Assembly: GCA_035236585.1 (NCBI GenBank)
Contig: CP141135.1
Span: forward strand, 73,695,057 to 73,759,056
Direction: 5' to 3'
Length of the DNA stretch: 64,000 nucleotides
From: Warburgia ugandensis
Taxonomy: Eukaryota > Streptophyta > Magnoliopsida > Canellales > Canellaceae
Part shown: one piece after another, positions 49,801-60,134 of the stretch
How positions within the stretch are numbered: position 1 is the stretch's first letter
How the letters are laid out: every line of letters begins with the position of its first letter
The notes under the pieces: model-generated
What the model was told of the DNA's origin: nothing
The model's database searches: none
What the model saw: only the letters and a program-made list of their open reading frames with translations
Made by a program: the position numbers and the translations under genes

Positions 49801-50440
49801 GTTAGGTTTGTGCCTCCTTTGGGTTAACTGCCCTGATGAAAATGTCAGCATGGGTTGGTCTGAGAGGGCAGATTTGGGTTAGAAATGAAAGTCCTCCTGA
49901 GTTTGGTTCATTGACTCAGTCAGTCAAAGTGACTCAGATGACTCACTAATTTAGGGGTTGATCATTCTTTCCTTTTGAAAGTAAGAGACTCACCTAGGCA
50001 TGCACAACTTCAAACCTTGGTCACCCAAGTAAGAGATTGCTTGTTGTGAAATATTCATGTACAGTCTCGAACCTTAGTCACCCAAGTGAGAGACTCTTCT
50101 AGAAGGCTTTGGTGCATTAAGGGTTAATAATATCATTGATCAAATTTTTTAAAGAAAATGCCTAAAGAAGAGCTTACTATAATTATTTAGAATAGTTTGC
50201 TAATTATAATGTGTATTTTTTAGACAAAAAATTATTCTTTTTGAAATGATATACAAAAGTAAAGAATTTACCAAAAATGAATCCAAACTTGTCAAAATTT
50301 GAAGGAACCACCAAAATTTACAATAACATCATATAATTTATTGAAAAATTAGGCCCAACTGAATATGCTTTTTTGTGCTATTTTCTCACCATAATAGAAT
50401 TTTTTACAATTCTTGTTGGATCTAAGAGGAATTTTACAAC
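46850..50440. repeat. Segmental duplication, left unit (carries the ZHD pseudogene)
   Basis: About 3.6 kb colinear with 51540-55130. Anchors in order are GATTAGATTAAT plus ATAATACAAT (46870 and 51565); ACTATAGCATTAAATAT-type text with CAAGTATAATTAAGGCAAGA (about 47510 and 52075); AAAAATATCTA(G/C)AAAATGTAAAATAAAT (47927 and 52397); the ZHD region; GACTCAGATGACTCACTA (49931 and 54528); and AATTATTTAG(A/G)ATAGTTTGCTAATTATAA (50175 and 54775). Numerous indels separate the copies. Confidence 0.88.
48758..49548 (-). pseudogene. Zinc-finger homeodomain (ZHD) pseudogene
   Basis: Counterpart of the intact gene at 53281-54138. From the ATG at 49548 the first part reads like the intact copy ([33 protein letters not shown]). 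A one-base loss in the LKCAAC codons then shifts the frame, so the second half of the zinc finger is lost. The linker and start of the homeodomain ([12 protein letters not shown]) continue in another frame. A further shift follows after FLFS, and the end ([28 protein letters not shown]) lies in yet another. Within the zinc finger Gly is also changed to Asp (GDHAIDD). The conserved DNA-contact Val-Trp has become Gly-Trp. The intact stop codon context is lost. At least two frameshifts mean no full-length protein can be made. Confidence 0.9.
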
Positions 50441-51064
50441 TGTGGGTCAAATACAATTTTAGTTTTAGTTGAGAAAGCGAGGTTACTTATCAACAGTGTT
50501 ATTAAAAATGAGAAGGACAAATCATACGCAAAATTACTCCACAGCTAGTTATATAATCCCATTAGGCTGGGAGTGGACAACCTATTGTTCCGGCTTCTCT
50601 TTTTTCACTTTGGGGACGAAGGTTCTATGGTAAGTAACAACAGGCACAAGCACTTGACCAACAGGGACCCACACTTTTTCTCCACCGAGGAGCCGTTCGC
50701 AGCGAGAAGCAAGGGATGTAGTGCACTTGATAGCCTTAAAAATTGACAACCCTAAGTTTTGAGGTTTCTCTATCCATATCTCATACATGCAAACCTTGGG
50801 TATCAAAACCATTGGATAAGACAATAGTCAAGTCATAATATGCTTTATGCTTTGTTATCTCCATACCAGAAAGTGCCATATCAAGACATATAATGCTCCA
50901 AATAACAACAAAAGAGCATGCAAACAATGTCCAAATATTGCTTAATGCAAGCATCTCTATGTATGAGTTGTTTCATAAACTCTGCTTTTGATATTAACAT
51001 GTCCAACTTTAGTAAGCTTTTGACGTTGAATTATTAAGAGCAATTATATTATATTACTTCTGGT

Positions 51065-51232
51065 AAAGGTAGCATTAGCGCAATGGTAGAGTCGTTATCG
51101 TATGACTTTGAGATTAAAGGTTCAAGACGGGAAACAGTTTTACAAAATAAAAAATAAAACTACATACTATTGACCCCGCTCCTTTCCTGAACCCCACATA
51201 TGGCAGTTTCGTGCACCCGGACTTCCCTTTTA
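51065..51232 (+). mobile_element. Au SINE copy with perfect 17-bp target-site duplication
   Basis: A diverged element (GTAGCATTAGCGCAATGG, TATGACTTTGAGATTAAAGG, GTTTTACAAAATAAAAAATA, CTCCTTTCCTGAACCCC, CAGTTTCGTGCACCCGG, ACTTCCCTTTT). Flanked exactly by ATTATATTACTTCTGGT at 51048-51064 and 51233-51249. It sits between the two segmental-duplication units. Confidence 0.92.
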
Positions 51233-53280
51233 ATTATATTACTTCTGGTGTACAATGCTTTGCAGCTTATTTGTAAGAGCTGTTTGACTCAGTTGTGGAC
51301 TGAGCCAACTTACGAATTTCCTTTCTGACGTCCCAAAAGACCAAGCGAGTTAGTGGGTATTGAAGTCCAGTTGCTTTAGGTGGCCGTAACCATGGGACCT
51401 CTTTGAAACAATGATGTACCCATCCATGACCAGTACAAGCCCGCTTCCACTAATGTAATAAAGCCAACTACAGTAATAGATCTCCAATAATAGTAAGACT
51501 TTGCATCTGTGTTACTCAATGACCCTCTTTCCATCAATTACAGTAGATTAGACTAGATTAGATTAGATTAATGCACGCGTGGACTAATTAACTTCAATAT
51601 AATACAATCATTAGGTCTAACTTCACCAGAACCCACTTGATTATGTTTGTATTTTCTGAGGGAACGACTTAATCAATGCTAACATTATGAAAAGCATTTG
51701 TTAGAGAGAAGCCTAGAAGGCCACACACAGTAAGCAAGCTTTGTGAAAATGTGGGGCTCCAAGAGCACTTGCCTTAGTGTTGCACTCCACTAGCATTCCT
51801 CTAGTTAGAAACTTATTAAGAAATCTCATTAACCACTTGTAAATTCTTCTTTACTACAACCCCATAAGTGGAATTCAATTCTTACCAACCAAACGGAGTT
51901 AAACATAAAGCTTCCCAGAGTCAGCTTTGATTTGAAGGCTACTAAAACCCTATATCACCATAATATATATTCCCTTAACTTCGAAGATAAGAATCATGAA
52001 CAGATAAACATATAATAAGAACGCAAAACTATAGTCCCATTACCAGATTCACCTTCATGAGAAAAAAACTAAACTATAGCATTAAATATGTCAAGTATAA
52101 TTAAGGCAAGAAGTAAGAGCAAAGCGAAACATCCCATTCAGACCAAACTGCTAATTCAGACTCCATATTTGCTAATCGCACTCCACCTTTTAACTTAAAC
52201 TCATATAAATAAGCTATGAGAGACTGATATGTTAACTTACAATAATATATTAGCCATGGGTCTCAAAATCTTAGCTCATTTTCTTGGTAGGCAGTGGGTA
52301 AAGGTGGTGGCGCCATCATCAGATTGGGAGACTGGATATGATGCAACCAGTCTCTCCTAGGTGTCTTTAAAAGTGGGTGAATATATTATTTGCCAAAAAT
52401 ATCTACAAAATGTAAAATAAATCTCTCTCTCTCTCCCCAAATGTCCAAACATCCCACGAGAGTGCCCCAAAGAATTATATAACCAAAAGGTCTTCTTCCT
52501 TGTATGATTTCACTCATCCCCAAGAAACCTAGCAAATTATATAAAATAATAAAAGAAGACAGGAAGAAGAAGAACACACATCCCCTCACATTAAAAAGGT
52601 TAATAATGCCACTAAGTATGTCTCTTAACAAAGGTACCCTGACAGAATCAGCACATATAGTAGCAAAAAACAACAAAAAAGAAAACAATCCAAATCCCAA
52701 AACACCCACATCAACTACAACACAACAAGATTAAGAAAATAAAAATGCATAAACAAATCATAAAGCCAAATCCTCATTGGCAAGAGCAACAACAACCAAT
52801 GATCACATATGGGTTCCTACCATAGTTTCTCTTTCTATCGCTAAAATCAGTGCATCATTCATCAACTAACACCGGACTCAAACTATCAGCACCCAAGAGC
52901 TGAAATCCACCCACAGCAGCAAAAATGCACTGAAATTTTGCCAAATAGGGAGAGAAAATAAGCACATCATACAACAAGCAGCAAGATTAAGCATATCAAA
53001 ATGCAGTAAAGCAATGAATAAGAAACAGTGATCATACGGATCAATTCCGTAGTCTCTCTTTCTATCCCTAGATCAGTGTGATAGTTCATCAACTAAAATT
53101 AGACAAAAAAAGAAAAGAAAAAAAAGGACCAAAATTATAACTAACCAAGAGCTCAAATCCAACCATAACAGCAAAGTGTACTAAAAATTTGACCGAAAGA
53201 CAACTAACCCATAATTCCTCATCATCAAATAGAGAGAGAAATAAGAAAAAAAGAAGAGAAAAATCAGATTCTCTTCCTCC

Positions 53281-54138
53281 TCAAGAAGAAGAAGAAGACC
53301 CATTCATGATATGGGCATTGGTGTTATGATTGTTACTCTCAATATTGTTGTTCAGATTGCCGTCATTGATCCTGTTATTGGTAGTAGTTGTGTTGGTCAT
53401 CAACCCATCTCTCTTCATTGAAGTATGCTTGTTGTTGTGCATCCAAACCTTCAATACCACCTTGGAAACTCCAACCTCATTGCAGAATTCTTCCACCAAT
53501 CCTTCATCCTGCTTCTGCATCTTCCACCCCAGTTTCTCTGAAAACAGAAACATCTTCTCCTTCTGCTCCCTGCTAAATTTCGTCCGAAATCTCTTCCGGG
53601 TGGAAGGATTTGCGCTAGCGGTCGTCGTATTATCAGGCACGGACAACCCACCGGTGCTGAGAGCAAGCAGCATTTGTGGGGCCGACGGGAAATAGGATGA
53701 AGCCAAGGGAGAAGGTGGGGCCGAGGTGGAATTCGAATTACGGCGTTTGATCTCGACGGGGATGTGGTTGTGGTGGTACTCCTCGTCGATTTCGTCGTCA
53801 TCGTCATCATCCCGGCGGTGGAAATTCCGGTGGCAACCGCAGGCGGCGCATTTTAGCGAGGTGGGATCGGAGGGGGAAGATTGTGGGGATGGCATGAACT
53901 CGCCACACCCGTCGATGGCGTGGCCTCCGAGAGATGCGGCATGGTTTTTAAGGCACTCCTTGTAGAGGGTCCGTGTAGGATTGAATGGGTGGCGCTTTAG
54001 CGTGCCGTTGGTGAAGGATAATGGGGAGGAGGGTTTAGGTTTGAAGGAGGGTGGGGGTGGTGGTGACAGGCGAGGGCGAGGGCGAGGGCGAGATGGGACG
54101 GGGGTTTCAGTTTCAGGAGGTTTGGAGGTAAGTTCCAT
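53281..54138 (-). CDS. Zinc-finger homeodomain transcription factor (ZHD)
   Basis: A plant-specific nuclear transcription factor of 285 residues, encoded without introns as usual for the family. After a Pro-rich N terminus ([14 protein letters not shown], about 17-30), the ZF-HD dimerisation zinc finger covers about residues 59-109: [27 protein letters not shown] and [16 protein letters not shown], with all Cys and His ligands present. An acidic run (DDDDDD) follows. The homeodomain covers about 181-240: [39 protein letters not shown] and the recognition helix [13 protein letters not shown], where ZHD proteins replace the usual WFxN by VWMHN. The tail is Asn/Thr-rich and ends in a Ser run. 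ZHDs work as homo- or heterodimers through the zinc finger and are inhibited by MIF proteins, one of which lies at 38925. A telo-box (54202-54210) and three TGACTCA sites (54513-54541) lie upstream. I cannot say which ZHD number it matches. Confidence 0.95.
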   Translation of the reverse strand: MELTSKPPETETPVPSRPRPRPRLSPPPPPSFKPKPSSPLSFTNGTLKRHPFNPTRTLYKECLKNHAASLGGHAIDGCGEFMPSPQSSPSDPTSLKCAACGCHRNFHRRDDDDDDEIDEEYHHNHIPVEIKRRNSNSTSAPPSPLASSYFPSAPQMLLALSTGGLSVPDNTTTASANPSTRKRFRTKFSREQKEKMFLFSEKLGWKMQKQDEGLVEEFCNEVGVSKVVLKVWMHNNKHTSMKRDGLMTNTTTTNNRINDGNLNNNIESNNHNTNAHIMNGSSSSS

Positions 54139-54201
54139 GGAAGAGCGGGTGTCTGCATAACATTTAGCGGGAGGGGTTTTTGTTTTGGGGCTCTCTGAGT
54201 G

Positions 54202-54210
54202 TTAGGGTTT
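54202..54210 (-). promoter_or_regulatory. Telo-box in the ZHD leader
   Basis: AAACCCTAA on the coding strand, about 65 bp before the ZHD start. The same motif is kept at 49611-49619 in the pseudogene unit. Confidence 0.45.
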
Positions 54211-54512
54211 TGGTGTGTCCATGGGTTGAAATGGTCGGAAGGTGAAGAGCAGGTCGGGGCGAAGAGAGAGAGTAGAGAGAGAAAAAGGGATGAGGCTGGT
54301 GTAATAAAAAGAGGAAAATCAAGTTGAGATTGTGGATGATGGGAACAGGAGACACAGTGTCTGTTATTAACCACACATTTTTAACCATGGGTTTAAGTAT
54401 TGGGTTAGGGTTGTGACTCATTTGGGTTAACTGCCCTGATCTAAATGTCAGCATTGGTTGGTCTGGAAGGGCATATTTGGGTTAGTAAGAAAGTTCTCAT
54501 GGGTTGGTTCAT

Positions 54513-54541
54513 TGACTCAGTCAAGTGACTCAGATGACTCA
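54513..54541 (-). promoter_or_regulatory. Cluster of three TGACTCA sites upstream of ZHD
   Basis: TGACTCA occurs at 54513-54519, 54526-54532 and 54535-54541, about 375-405 bp upstream of the ZHD start. The left unit keeps the same three (49912-49918, 49930-49936, 49939-49945). TGACTCA/TGAGTCA is the core of GCN4-type bZIP sites; use here is inferred. Confidence 0.45.
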
Positions 54542-54559
54542 CTAGGTCGGGTTGAAAGT

Positions 54560-54710
54560 AAGAGACACACTCACCCCATGGACAACCTTGAGCCTTGGTC
54601 ACCCAGACAAGAGACTTTTTTTTATTGAAAGTTAGAGAGATGCATTTACAGTCTCGAATCCCAATTACCCGGGCAAGAGACTGTTCCTTGTGCTAGAAGG
54701 CTTTGGTGCA
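54560..54710 (-). mobile_element. Degraded tRNA-derived SINE-like pair in the ZHD upstream region
   Basis: Two successive stretches resemble each other: CTTGGTCACCCAGACAAGAGAC and AATTACCCGGGCAAGAGACTG. On the minus strand they end in GATTCGAGACTG or similar, a B-box-like sequence. The corresponding stretch in the left unit is 49985-50110 (TTGGTCACCCAAGTAAGAGA and TTAGTCACCCAAGTGAGAGA), and a single copy is at 18025-18090. The family assignment is tentative. Confidence 0.4.
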
Positions 54711-55134
54711 TTAAGGGTTGATAATATTATTAATCAAAATTTTGAAAGAAAATGTCTAAGGAGAAGATTATAATAATTATTTAGGATAGTTTGCTAATTA
54801 TAAAATTAATGGTTAGTACATTTTGTAAGGGTCAAACCATAGTAGATCATTTTTTTAGCTATTGTAACAAAAAATTTCTATGATTAACCAATTTCACAAT
54901 ATAACGCCAATCAAAATTTTCAAACAAAAAATATTTGTTCTTTCTAAAAAATATAAATAGTTAAATAATTTACCCAAAAATGAATCCAAATTTGTAAGAA
55001 CTTACGGGAGTTATCGAAAATTTGTAACATAGTATTCGTTAGGAATTAAGCACAATCGGAGTGTGCTCCTTTTATGCTTATTTTTATTTACCACATTAGA
55101 ATTTTTGACAACTCTAGAGGGATCTAAAATGAAT

Positions 55135-55330
55135 TTTTGACAACTCTAGAGGAGCCTTAGCACAACAGTAGAGTTGTCGTCATGTGACTTAAGGACATTG
55201 GTTCAAGGCGTGGAAACAACCTCTTACAAAATGTAAGGTAAGGCTAGGTACTATTGACCTTTTGTGGTCTACCCCTTCCCCAAACCCCATATACACAGGA
55301 GCTTCGTGCACTGGGGCTGCCATTTTTTTC
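55135..55330 (+). mobile_element. Au SINE copy (first of an inverted pair)
   Basis: AGGAGCCTTAGCACAACAG, GTCATGTGACTTAAGG, GGTTCAAGGCGTGG (B box), ACAACCTCTTACAAAATG, GTGGTCTACCCCTTCCCC, CAGGAGCTTCGTGCACTGG and GGGCTGCCATTTTTTT. It starts right after a doubled GAATTTTTGACAACTCTAGA at about 55101 and 55113-55134. Target-site duplication is uncertain. Confidence 0.9.
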
Positions 55331-55362
55331 CCTTCGAATAAAAGTATGTGTTTAACAATAAA

Positions 55363-55611
55363 AAGGGCAGCCACGGTGCATAAAGCACATGCCTATACGA
55401 GGTCCAGGGAAGGGCGGACCACAATGGCCTATAGTAGGCAGCTTCGCCTTGCATTTTGCAAGAGGCTGATTCCACGCCTTGAATTCGTGACCTCAAGGTC
55501 ACATGACGATAATTTACCTTGTATTTTGCAAGAGGCTTATTCTACGTCTTAACCTTATGACCTTAAAGTCACGTGACGACAACTTTTACCGTTGCGCCTA
55601 GGCTCCCTTTC
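55363..55611 (-). mobile_element. Au SINE copy with internally duplicated tRNA head
   Basis: On the minus strand the element opens with the normal A-box head and GTGACTTTAAGGTCATAAGG. The part from that head into the GCCTCTTGCAAAATAC block is then repeated (GTCATGTGACCTTGAGGTCAC, CAGCCTCTTGCAAAATGC) before the usual GGTCCGCCCTTCCC and GGCTGCCC end. The two copies of the head lie at about 55520-55600 and 55448-55519. Flanks TATGTGTTTAACAATAAA (55345-55362) and TATGTGTTTAATAATAAA (55612-55629) match at 17 of 18 positions, so the duplication was present at insertion or arose inside the inserted copy. Confidence 0.92.
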
Positions 55612-55629
55612 TATGTGTTTAATAATAAA

Positions 55630-56338
55630 GATCAATACTCCATTTGGCTAAAGTACGTTTACTCCGATTCATAGTGGCGACGGCTGGGACCCGTTTGACT
55701 TGTTATAGGATCCCTTATCATCATTATGTTATATGAACATCCAATGGGAAGAGAGGATTAAGAGTTTTTAATTAAATGCAAATGTTGGGGATTAGTATAT
55801 TGGGCTCGAGCATGAAAGTCATATCATTCATGCAGTAAAGACACTATTCAAATCCTTTGTTTATGGCAAAAAAGTGGGTAGATGGGTCCACCATAATAGA
55901 TAAATAATTTCCATTGATCGATGATCCGATCATTAGGTTGGATCAGTATTATGATTGCACGTTAAATATTGATAAATTAAGATAAGATACAAATGCATAT
56001 TATCATGGTCCCTATTTCTCCACAGTTGATATCATAGGACAAGTATTACTGCAAATGCTTATACAATTTGCCTCAAAGTATGAAATAGCGAAGAAAGCCA
56101 TTATCTCAAGGAAGTCTAGATAAGAGTTTATGCCATGTTGCTGCAAACCATGTATGTGGATGTGGATGTTAAATTTCACGTGGTGGATTTGTTTTTTGGG
56201 ATTTCATTGCAAATATTCAAATTAATTTGGATATATAGGGTACGAATTTAAGCATACTTTGAATCCGAATATCAAAGTGCTATCGATCAAAAAGCCCTTT
56301 TTTTTATATGAAAGGTAATTATATTATTTTGGTCTAAG
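55630..56338. other. Intergenic region
   Basis: AT-rich; no gene recognised. Confidence 0.4.
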
Positions 56339-56352
56339 CTATATATATATAT

Positions 56353-56516
56353 AGTGTGTTAATTTCAACTGTTTCATATAGGTGCAAGGACCAGGTGACA
56401 TTTGCTTGATTGGAAAAAAGTAGAAAACAGAAAAAGTTAAAGGAAATGGCAATTAAAAACTTTTTCCTGGTCAATCAAATGTCACATACAACTTCTTGCT
56501 GAAATTACCACTCCCC
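56353..56516. mobile_element. TA-associated MITE, full copy
   Basis: Bounded on both sides by short TATATA tracts. The left end is AGTGTGTTAATTTCAAC. The right end, reverse-complemented, is GGGGAGTGGTAATTTCAGC. Inward, GGTGACATTTGCTTGATTGG on the left mirrors GTGACATTTGATTGACCAGG on the right. The length is about 165 bp and it has no coding capacity. Confidence 0.75.
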
Positions 56517-57653
56517 TATATATATATAACTAATTTATTGGTTTGAAATTAAAGAATAAGATGGGATGCCCTTTTGACAATGATGAATAGATATATTTTA
56601 CAGTTTTTTAAATTTTATTTTATTTTAATAAGAAAAAATGCTTCTTCTTTTTTTTAAGGAAGATCTTTCTTTAACAAAAAGTGTTCTATTTTATAGAATG
56701 ATCATATAGTTAACTGCAGATAGTCAAATGAGCCTTCTGTTGACTCGGTAGACTCGGTAGGGCAAGATTTTTAACTCAGGCAGAAGCTTGACCAAGAGAA
56801 AACATGTTCAACAGGTGGAGCTTTGAAATTGTAGGCCGTTCTATAGCTCTCAATTTGCACTTTACCGAGATTGGACCCAATCTTCATTTCGACCCTACCC
56901 AATGACTGGGCCATCTTCTAATCCATGGACATGATCAATCCCATCACTTTGATGATGGCCCCACAAAATTGTAACAGGTGTATGGAAGGGTGTTTTCTTG
57001 TGGATGTGACCTTGTTTGTCCTGGTCAACTACCAACACAGCATTTTTCAGGCATAATTGAGGTTTGCATGTTGGGTGATAGGAGCTACAGCTAAGAGTGG
57101 AAGGTGGGATTTTTAGGGCTTTTCCATGTAGACAGCTTGAAATGAGAGGGTTTTGAAGATATATAGCTGGGTTTAGTGGGCTTGGAGGTGCCTTCAATCC
57201 CTGCAATTTGCAGGTATAGATTCCATGAACCTATCGTCCCTCATTTGATGTTAAATAGGCTGACAAAACACATACCTCACCCATTTGCTCCTGGCATGAC
57301 GAGATAATGCTTGGAGAAGCCCAATTTTGAATGGATGAGCACCCACCTAATGCATTTATTTCTCCAATTCAAAAATGGGGTAAAATTAGGGTTTCCAAAG
57401 TTTCAAATTTAGGGGTTTTTTAATGGGTGAAAAATAACTATGGAATTGGGGTAGCAAGCACAATTGTCATTTCCATTCCCTTCTAGCCAAAATTCCCAAG
57501 ACATTCCATTCCAGAATGGAAAACTAATGGATTTGATCTTTAAGATTTTCGGTCAAAATTTTGGGAAGCAGTTTCGGCTTATGTTCACCTGGTTCTAATC
57601 ATTGTATTAAGGAATTTCATTATTTTTCTATTTTTTTAAAAAAAATTAAACAA
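56517..57653. other. Intergenic region with an unassigned open frame
   Basis: A minus-strand open frame at 56895-57206 (103 codons) starts MQGLKAPPSPLNPA and is Ser/Pro-rich, like a plastid transit peptide. It has no recognised domain and no clear downstream exon, so I do not call a gene. Confidence 0.3.
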
Positions 57654-57773
57654 AAAAAGGCAACCCAGGTCACGAAGCTCTCACATATGTAGAGTTCAAA
57701 GATGAAACAAACCACAAAAGGTCTATAATATGCAATAGTAGGAACAAAATGACAACTACTATAACAGAGCTCC
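57654..57773 (-). mobile_element. Au SINE fragment (internally deleted)
   Basis: AAAAAGGCAACCCAGGTCACG, GAGCTCTCACATATG, ACCACAAAAGGTCTATAATA and TGCA (3' half reversed), then ATGACAACTACTATAACAG and AGCTCC (5' head). The B-box block is deleted. Confidence 0.65.
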
Positions 57774-59948
57774 AGAGATTGGCTCAGTGATCACTACTGG
57801 CAATTTTTGCTAGGGCTATCATTAGTGGAAGTGAGGAGACCATCTTGTGTTCAAATGATGGGTGGGCCCCATTATCTTCCACTAATAAGGAGGGGAGGCA
57901 AGGAGGGGACCTTCTGGATTAATTCATCTGGACAACACGTCCTTTTCCCCTTTATATCTTATCTTTTTCTCATAAAAAGATAAGAAATGGAAGTAAAACT
58001 AACCTCAAATGAAATGAAATTTAGAGTCTACCAATGAGCACAGAGGAAGATGACAAATGCATTAAAGCCTAATATAATTGTCATGTTCCTTGCATCTTGA
58101 CTCCTAGTTACAAAATAACCATTTGCCTTTATACAGTAGCATCTACAAGCTTATGATAAGATAGATGTGGGGCCTAGATGTGTGATCCAAACCGTTCATC
58201 TTTTGGGGAAAAAATTGAAGGGAAGTGCTCAGTAATCGTCCGATTGATGTCGCGTGAGACTCAGAGATATGAAAAAATTCTAGTTATATGGCAATTATTA
58301 TGAAGAAATGATGATCAAGCAAATTTCAATGCAGATTTGCCGAGCTCGAGATGGTTTTAGAGCTTAACATGTGATGGTAAGATTATAGTCATACTAAAAT
58401 GGGGGCATTTTTCTTTATTTCTATTTCTTGGATCTTTGTATGCTATATAATGAAGAAAAAAAATGTAAAATAAAGGCCTTAGAAATCACATATATTGTGG
58501 ATCTCCAAGGCTTCATTTCTAGGCCTCTTAAGATTGTAAAATAAACGGCGTAAAGCAAAATAAAAAAGACCATCTTTCCGTCCATTTTATAACCATAAGA
58601 GTTTAGAAAATGAAGGCCTTAGAAATTTCTAATGATGCGAGTTTTGGTACCAAAGACATGTAATTGAGGTTGAATCAATGAACATATCATATTTGTGAAA
58701 AGAATAAAAAAGATAAAAACATAGCTTCCATCTCATTTCTATTTGGTATAAACTAATCAAAATGTTTATTTCTTTTCTTTTTATTTTAGAAAAAAAAGGG
58801 AAGACGAAGCAAATCACTCACTCATCCTCTCCTTCGTCTAATCACTGGCCAAATGAAAAAGCGGGAGCTTAACTTGCTATCCAACCGCATTTCAAAGAGA
58901 GATATCGAATTTGCAACTAATTGTGCTAGATATTTGTTAATAAATTCATCCAATTCTCTCTCAAATAGAATTAAAAATACAAAATATTTAGTACGTCCGA
59001 AGTTATACTTTCTCTCTCTAACCTCAGAGTGCAAAAAAAAAATCGATTTTGAATAATTTCAAGAGTTATTATTACGTGATTGATGTTCACGTTCCATGGG
59101 AGTGAAAGGTGTGGGACCCACGTATATGCCAATCCAAACCATTAATCTAGTAAGTCAAAATTAAGGATAAGCTATGAAACAGAATTCAACCACATCCGAC
59201 AATCATAAATTTCTGACTTTGGATTTTAAATGGACGGCTAGAAGATGACAGAGGAATAGTCTATCTTTATCAACAGGGCCTTCAAATATCAAAGGCCTTG
59301 GGTCTTAAAATAGGAGACGATTTTGTTCTACTGTCCATCTGTAGGTCTCCCTTACAAAGTTTCGGAAGAAAGGAGTTAGTACATGGGCCTCAAAACACCA
59401 CTAACAATGAGATAAGGAGATATCACTTAATCTTAACCCAGCTCAAGCACCATTGGTTGTGATATGGCCACGCGAAGCTCCCAACCCCAAAGGTCACTTG
59501 ATTTCCTATAGGTAACATGTGTCAAGTCTAGCAGGACGTGCAGTACAAACGAACGTAAACTGCTATACTAAATTTCCCTAAGACAACAAAGCCATCATTG
59601 TGGGGAGGGTAAAGAACATCAAACTCAAAGCAGCACGCATCTCATCTCATCTCAAGCACCACTGACACCTTCTTAGGAACCTAATCCTCTAGTACTAGAA
59701 TTGGCTTCTCGCAACTCTCCCTTCAACACAAATGGTAGATAGGAACCAAACTGTCTCGCGACATTATAAAGTCAACTCCTGTAACACTTAAATTGGCAAA
59801 CAACCAAGCTCCTAGGACCTTCTTTAATCCTAGAATGTTATGAGTCAAAATTAAGGAGCCAAATAACTCCATCAATAAGAGATCTTGGGAGTCAAGTAGG
59901 CTTATACCATTATGCTTGCAAGTAAAGTCTTAGCTTAAGTCTACCTTT
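57774..59948. other. Intergenic region
   Basis: AT-rich; no gene recognised. Confidence 0.4.
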
Positions 59949-60078
59949 GCACACTCGGTGCACGAAGTTTCTATGAATGTAAGGTATAGAGAAGGGGCAG
60001 AACACAAAAGATCTATAATATGCAGTCTTATTTTGCATTTTGGCACATGGCTATTTTCAAGCCTCAAACCTATGATCT
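59949..60078 (-). mobile_element. Au SINE fragment (degraded)
   Basis: CGGTGCACGAAGTTTCTATG, AGAGAAGGGGCAGAACACAA, AGATCTATAATATGCAG, TCTTATTTTGCATTTTG and CAAGCCTCAAACCTATGATC: the Au order on the minus strand, without the A-box head. Confidence 0.7.
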
Positions 60079-60134
60079 TGATTAGTTATTTCTTCCCTTT
60101 ATTTATCAAAACCTTAGTTTGACACTACCATTCA

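Larger units (their letters stand above)
51540..55130. repeat. Segmental duplication, right unit (carries the intact ZHD gene)
   Basis: Colinear with 46850-50440; anchors are given under that unit. Both units lie in the same orientation, so this is a direct tandem duplication with about 1.1 kb between. Outside the ZHD gene the stretches 51540-53280 and 54139-55130 hold no other gene that I can see. Confidence 0.88.

Noticed and set aside
53330-53965. Plus-strand open frames opposite the ZHD gene
   Set aside because: They are antisense shadows of the ZHD coding sequence, without family resemblance.
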